Below are positions 5,069-8,392 of a stretch of DNA of 8,392 nt, piece after piece. A program made the translations under genes and the position numbers. Every line of letters starts with the position of its first letter. Position 1 is the first letter of the stretch. This DNA comes from Verrucomicrobiota bacterium (GTDB lineage Bacteria; Verrucomicrobiota; Verrucomicrobiia; Opitutales; Opitutaceae): the NCBI GenBank assembly GCA_030916665.1, contig JAUPWC010000537.1, positions 1-8,392 on the forward strand. Direction: 5' to 3'. A model generated the notes under the pieces. It searched no databases and was not told the DNA's origin. It worked only from the letters and a program-made list of their open reading frames with translations.

Positions 5069-6100
5069 ATGAGACTTTCCGTTTCACCCCTGCGTTGGCA
5101 CCGTGGTTTGTTATGGTTGGTCGTCGGCTTGCTGCTGCTCACGGATTCTCCGGCGGCGGAGAAGGCCCGGCGGCTTGTAACGGCGGCCGAGGGGGAGGCG
5201 GCCCTCCACGCCGCACTCGCGGCTCTGCCGGCCGAGGGCGGCATCGTGGAGCTCGGGGCCGGCAGCTTCACGATCACCCGGCCGGTCATGCTGGACCGCG
5301 ACGATCTCGAACTCCGCGGGCAGGGCGCGGAAACAAAACTCGTGCTCGCGGCCCGCGCCAATTGTCCCGTCGTGGTGATCGGCGGCGAGGGCACCCGCCC
5401 CGACCGTCTGGTGCGGCGCGTGGCGGTGCGCCGGATGTTCATCGACGGCAACCGGGCCGAACAGCAGTTCGAATGCTGGGGCGGACCCTGCGACGAGGAA
5501 GGGCGATCCGCGGTCCGCAACAACGGCATCACGATCCGCGGGGCGGAAGACGTGCTGGTCGAGGAGGTCACGACGGTGCGTGCCCGCTCGGGCGGAATCG
5601 TGCTGGAGAAGCACTGCCGGCGCGTGCGGTTGAGCAAAATCGAGGCCTATGAAAACGAGTTCGACGGCGTGGCCGCCTACGAGACCGAGGACAGCGAGTT
5701 CACCGGGCTCAACCTGCAACGCAACCGCAGCGCGGGTTTCTCCTTCGACTGGCGCTTCAACCGCAACCGCATCGTGGACTGCAACGCCAGCGACAACGGT
5801 AGCCAGGGCATTTTCATGCGCGACTCGATCGGCAACGTCTTCGAGCGCGTGACGCTGAACCACAACGGCGAACAGGGCATCTTCATCGCCGAGACGCGCG
5901 AACTGCCCGGCACGGCCAGCCGCTACAACCGCTTCAGCAAGGTCACCATCACGGGCAACCGCACGCAGGGCATCCGCGTCAACGACCGCTCGTGCAATCC
6001 CAACACGATCGAGGACTCGCTGGTGAAGGGAAACCGCCTGGAGGACATCAGCCTCGCCGACTTCGGCCAGCTGGCGATCCTGCGGCCGCGGAGCGAGTGA
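5069..6100 (+). CDS. Exported parallel beta-helix protein
   Basis: A 343-residue protein with an N-terminal signal (basic residues then a hydrophobic stretch, 12-24, likely cut near SPAA-E at 27-31). After a cap region, GGIVELGAGSFTITRPVML (57-75) and LELRGQGAETKLVL (80-93) are the classic start of pectate-lyase-like right-handed beta helices. From about 150 to 325 runs a series of PbH1-type coils: NGITIRGAEDVLVEEV, SGGIVLEKHCRRVRLSKI, FDGVAAYETEDSEFTGL, GFSFDWRFNRNRIVDC, QGIFMRDSIGNVFERV, QGIFIAETRE and QGIRVNDRSCNPNTIEDSL. Such proteins are usually polysaccharide lyases, hydrolases, epimerases or binding proteins of the cell surface or periplasm. Catalytic residues cannot be fixed by eye. 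A CWGGPCDEEGR insert (136-146) carries a close cysteine pair. The start at 5069 is the one that gives the signal peptide; no strong Shine-Dalgarno site is present. Confidence 0.88.
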   Translation: MRLSVSPLRWHRGLLWLVVGLLLLTDSPAAEKARRLVTAAEGEAALHAALAALPAEGGIVELGAGSFTITRPVMLDRDDLELRGQGAETKLVLAARANCPVVVIGGEGTRPDRLVRRVAVRRMFIDGNRAEQQFECWGGPCDEEGRSAVRNNGITIRGAEDVLVEEVTTVRARSGGIVLEKHCRRVRLSKIEAYENEFDGVAAYETEDSEFTGLNLQRNRSAGFSFDWRFNRNRIVDCNASDNGSQGIFMRDSIGNVFERVTLNHNGEQGIFIAETRELPGTASRYNRFSKVTITGNRTQGIRVNDRSCNPNTIEDSLVKGNRLEDISLADFGQLAILRPRSE

Positions 6101-6103
6101 CGA

Positions 6104-6994
6104 TCATTTCGGCCTGACCGGCATCAGGAAGTCGAACTCGCAGTCCCGGCCGCCGTCGCCGAAGCGCTCGTCCTGGCGGTCGAGGTTGGGTGAGTCGCCG
6201 TGGACGAATTTCGAGCGGGGCAGCCACGTGCCGAAGGCGTAGTTCATGGTCTCGCCGAAGGTGGCGACCGGGCCCCGGTGGGTGAAGCAGGCGTAGGTGC
6301 CGGCGGGGATTTTCCAGAGCGAGAACGGGGGCTTGGCCCTGCTGCCGGCGGCGACCTGGATCGAGGCGAGGTATTCGCGCTCGTCCGGGTGGCGGCGGTC
6401 CTTGTCCGCCGGGAAACGCGCGGCACCCCAGACGTATTTGTCCTGCATCGGCGGCAGCGTCGGGATCAGCGGGCAGAAGCGGCGGTAGAGTTGCGGCACG
6501 ACATCGAGGTTGTCGGCCTCGGGGGACATCGGCGGCACGAAGCGGGCGCTCAGGCCGAGCAGATGAAGGGCGGGGAGTTCGAGGATCGTGGGCTTCATGG
6601 TGGTGCGGGCAGGAAGGGTGTGCAGGCGGGTAGCCGTGACTTCGGGCCGGGTGCGCAGCCAGGCGAGTTTGCCAGTGCGGCGGAATTCGCTCGGCGTGGA
6701 GTCGAACGCGGCCTTGAAGGCGCGGGTGAACGCCTCGTGCGACTCGAACTGGTAGTCGAGCGCGATGGCGAGGACGCTGCGCTCGGTGCGGGCCAGATCC
6801 TCGGCCGCGGCCGTCAGGCGGCGCTTGCGCAGGTAGGAGCCGAGCGATTCGCCCGTTTGCTCGGCGAAGATGCGGTGAAAGTGCCAGAGCGAGAAACCGG
6901 CGCGCCGGGCCAGCGCGTGGAGCGCGATCGGGCGCCGCAGGCATTGTTCGATGGCATCCAGGCTTCGGAGGACGGCCTGCCGGTAGTGGTGCAT
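6104..6994 (-). CDS. AraC family regulator with GyrI-like ligand domain
   Basis: A 296-residue transcription factor of the Rob-like order: N-terminal AraC DNA-binding domain, C-terminal effector domain. Residues 6-106 hold two helix-turn-helix units, the first at ALARRAGFSLWHFHRIFAEQ (27-46) and the second at IALDYQFESHEAFTRAFKAA (77-96), followed by the family ending STPSEFRR. From about 134 to 293 is a GyrI-like/SOUL-fold small-molecule-binding domain, with the characteristic IPAGTYACFTHRGPV (229-243) and the terminal strand CEFDFLMPVRP. Members of this class sense hydrophobic or cationic compounds and activate efflux or detoxification genes; the ligand here is unknown. It lies 18 bases after the alpha/beta hydrolase gene and is probably co-transcribed with it. 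It converges on the beta-helix gene with three bases between the stop codons, leaving no room for a terminator between them. Confidence 0.93.
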   Translation of the reverse strand: MHHYRQAVLRSLDAIEQCLRRPIALHALARRAGFSLWHFHRIFAEQTGESLGSYLRKRRLTAAAEDLARTERSVLAIALDYQFESHEAFTRAFKAAFDSTPSEFRRTGKLAWLRTRPEVTATRLHTLPARTTMKPTILELPALHLLGLSARFVPPMSPEADNLDVVPQLYRRFCPLIPTLPPMQDKYVWGAARFPADKDRRHPDEREYLASIQVAAGSRAKPPFSLWKIPAGTYACFTHRGPVATFGETMNYAFGTWLPRSKFVHGDSPNLDRQDERFGDGGRDCEFDFLMPVRPK

Positions 6995-7012
6995 GGGGAG
7001 TGCATCCGGCGC

Positions 7013-7870
7013 CTAAGGGCGCGGCAGCGCCTTGGCGAGGAAGCTCTCGACGATTCCCGGCAGCTCCCGATGAAACTGCGCGCGGTCAAAGCCTGCCGGG
7101 TCCTGCGCGGGCGGGAAATCGGGCTGGCGCAACGCCTCGGGGAAGGGGCTGAGGAAGGAATAGTGCCCCGCGCCCTTGATGACGACGAACTCGCAGGCCA
7201 CGGATGACGGCAGACCCTGCAGGTCGTGCCGGATGTCCTCCGCCGGGGTCACGTCGTCCTTTTCCCCGGCGAGCACGAGCAGTTTGCCGGCGACCTTGGC
7301 CAGAGCGCCCGGTCCGCGGTAAAAACCCGTGGCTGGTGCCATCAGCACGGCGGCACGGAAACGCGGGTCGGGCTGCACGGGAATCGGGGAACGTTTCCGC
7401 GACCAGGGCTGACCACCGACCAGGGCAAGGGCCGCGCAACCGCCGAGGGAGTGGCCGACGAGGGCGATGCGTGCCGGGTCGGCGCCGGCGCCCAGCTGCG
7501 GGTGGGCGAGGAGGGCGTCCAGCGTTGCGGTCAGGTGCCGGCAGCGGTGGGTGACGGATTCGTCGGAGTAAGAGAGAGAGTTGTCGTTGCGGTTGTCGCG
7601 GGGCGCCTCGGCGCAGACGACGATCCAGCCGGCGCGGGCGAGGTGGGTGCCGAGTTCGCGATAAAGCAGGTGCGAGCCGCCTGCGCCGTGCGAGATCACG
7701 CAAACGGGAAAACGGCCGGGTGCGAGCGGGGCATTGAAGGTGGCCTCCCAGGTGAACGGACCGACGGTCACGCCGGCGGCCTGTTGCGACGTGGGATACT
7801 GGGCGATGGCGGGAACGGTGCCGCCGAAAACCGGGTCGGGTATCTGCAGGTGCTGGAAGCCGGAGTTCAT
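7013..7870 (-). CDS. Alpha/beta hydrolase, dienelactone/PAF-hydrolase-like
   Basis: A 285-residue serine hydrolase. The oxyanion-hole segment VISHGAGGSHLLY (58-70), the nucleophile elbow GHSLGG with Ser141, a likely acid at D205 or D206 in LVLAGEKDDVTPAED and the catalytic His236 in KGAGHYSF are all in order and at usual spacing. The N-terminal part (VTVGPFTWEATFNAPLAPG) and the HGAGG loop resemble bacterial relatives of platelet-activating-factor acetylhydrolase and dienelactone hydrolase, which act on short acyl or lactone esters. There is no signal peptide, so it should be cytoplasmic. It lies 72 bases after the methyltransferase gene and 18 before the AraC gene, all on one strand. The ATG at 7870 gives a normal length; no clear Shine-Dalgarno site precedes it. 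The substrate cannot be inferred. Confidence 0.9.
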   Translation of the reverse strand: MNSGFQHLQIPDPVFGGTVPAIAQYPTSQQAAGVTVGPFTWEATFNAPLAPGRFPVCVISHGAGGSHLLYRELGTHLARAGWIVVCAEAPRDNRNDNSLSYSDESVTHRCRHLTATLDALLAHPQLGAGADPARIALVGHSLGGCAALALVGGQPWSRKRSPIPVQPDPRFRAAVLMAPATGFYRGPGALAKVAGKLLVLAGEKDDVTPAEDIRHDLQGLPSSVACEFVVIKGAGHYSFLSPFPEALRQPDFPPAQDPAGFDRAQFHRELPGIVESFLAKALPRP

Positions 7871-7942
7871 GGTGGAGGCGGTAGCTTAGCGAAAGGTGCG
7901 GCGCAGGTCTTGATGGTTTGTGCGAAAGTGCGTCGGAGATGC

Positions 7943-8392
7943 TCAGTGGCGGCGCGCCACCCAGAAGCGGCAGTTGTCGGAGAAATTGCGGACCTTGGGG
8001 GTCTCGCTCGCGAGTTCGTCGCGCATGCGGTCGTGGACGTGGGTCCAGCCGGTGGCGGCGAGGTCTTCGAGGATTTCGGGCCGGTCGGGCAGGTGCATGA
8101 AGGTGTTGCCGGTGTCGTCGGTGAAGTAGCGGTCGCCGAATTCGAGCAGCCGCGGGTTCTGCTCCCCGCGGGCCCAGCGCTCCGCCTCCTTGGCCCATTC
8201 CTTGGCCTCCCTCGGATCATCGCGGTCGTGCGTGGTGAACAGCAGCGGTGCGTCCGGCCGGCAGACCGCGTGCAGGTTGCGCAGCGCCGCGCGGCGGTTC
8301 TCGCGGCCGGGGACCTGCATCAGCCCGTTGAAGAGGAACAGCGCGCCGGCAAATTGGTAACGTAATACGTTACAAAGGTACGGATTGGTGGC
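7943..8392 (-). CDS. Class I SAM-dependent methyltransferase, 5' end not in window
   Basis: The C-terminal part of a methyltransferase: FAGALFLFNGLMQVPG, then RENRRAALRNLHAVCRPDAP and LLFTTHDRD, matches the region from motif II/post-motif to strand 5 of class I enzymes (the stretch acidic-FDGALF...NGLMQ, helix, then LLFTTH). About 125 residues follow the internal Met at 8320, ending CRFWVARRH. The internal ATG at 8320 is not the real start, because the conserved block extends upstream of it. The frame stays open to the window edge, but the last 13 or so codons (8354-8392) are much lower in GC and do not look like methyltransferase sequence, so the gene may be broken near 8352. The substrate is unknown. 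It is upstream of the hydrolase and AraC genes and likely shares their transcript. Confidence 0.75.
   Translation of the reverse strand, partial: ATNPYLCNVLRYQFAGALFLFNGLMQVPGRENRRAALRNLHAVCRPDAPLLFTTHDRDDPREAKEWAKEAERWARGEQNPRLLEFGDRYFTDDTGNTFMHLPDRPEILEDLAATGWTHVHDRMRDELASETPKVRNFSDNCRFWVARRH
8357..8373. promoter_or_regulatory. Perfect 17-base palindrome, operator-like
   Basis: GTAACGTAATACGTTAC is a perfect inverted repeat with 8-base arms around one central base, and two further pairs (tt at 8354-8355 with aa at 8375-8376) flank it after one mismatch. It sits in a 42-base patch of about 43% GC inside DNA near 68% GC. Such palindromes are typical operators of dimeric helix-turn-helix repressors; from memory GTAACGTNNTACGTTAC-like sites precede HigBA-type toxin-antitoxin genes. 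The gene it would control must lie right of the window, read rightward, or it is a chance feature within the methyltransferase frame. Confidence 0.5.

Noticed and set aside
6200..7207. Plus-strand frame of 335 codons opposite the AraC gene
   Set aside because: Shadow frame; low-complexity composition and no motif, whereas the AraC reading shows two helix-turn-helix units and a GyrI-like domain.
7226..8365. Plus-strand frame of 379 codons opposite the hydrolase and methyltransferase
   Set aside because: Spans two well-supported minus-strand genes and is Gly/Val/Ala-rich without domains.

Overview
The window is high-GC bacterial chromosome. The codon bias, the spacing repeats built on ttccgtg and ttcgtg, the TGTGGGCAGCGCGCTGGCGC palindrome and the mix of genes (secreted NIPSNAP protein, short glutamyl-tRNA reductase beside a CcsA/HemX membrane protein, exported beta-helix protein) all suggest a member of the Verrucomicrobiota, most likely close to Opitutaceae. 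That placement is inference from style and gene content; no marker gene proves it.

Layout. Bases 1-208 hold a rho-independent terminator for a gene to the left and three clusters of a 9-base repeat, the last ending 10 bases before a start codon. Bases 209-979 (+) encode an exported protein with two NIPSNAP domains. Bases 980-2267 are an accessory, gene-poor stretch: spacer DNA, the 3' remnant of an uncharacterised gene, then a PIN-domain toxin with a small basic putative antitoxin on the minus strand. Bases 2268-4165 (-) are a two-gene haem-related operon: a CcsA/HemX-type membrane protein followed two bases later by hemA. Divergent from it lies a GNAT acetyltransferase (4354-4947, +), then a long perfect palindrome, then an exported parallel beta-helix protein (5069-6100, +). 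The last block is on the minus strand, transcribed from right to left: the 3' part of a class I methyltransferase (cut by the window edge), an alpha/beta hydrolase, and an AraC-type regulator with a GyrI-like ligand domain. The AraC gene meets the beta-helix gene tail to tail with three bases between them.

How the genes work together. The CcsA/HemX and HemA pair is the clearest functional unit: HemA makes the first committed intermediate of C5-pathway tetrapyrrole synthesis, and HemX-type proteins are known partners of hemA. The PIN toxin and its upstream neighbour form a probable type II toxin-antitoxin module next to a decayed gene. The methyltransferase, hydrolase and AraC genes may be co-transcribed, but no shared substrate can be read from the sequence.

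I do not see a clear undescribed multi-gene system. The items most worth a second look are the low-GC perfect palindrome at the right edge, which may mark a break in the methyltransferase gene; the gene remnant and hairpin abutting the toxin; the short HemA; and the 9-base repeat clusters. There is no tRNA, rRNA, CRISPR array or transposase in the window.
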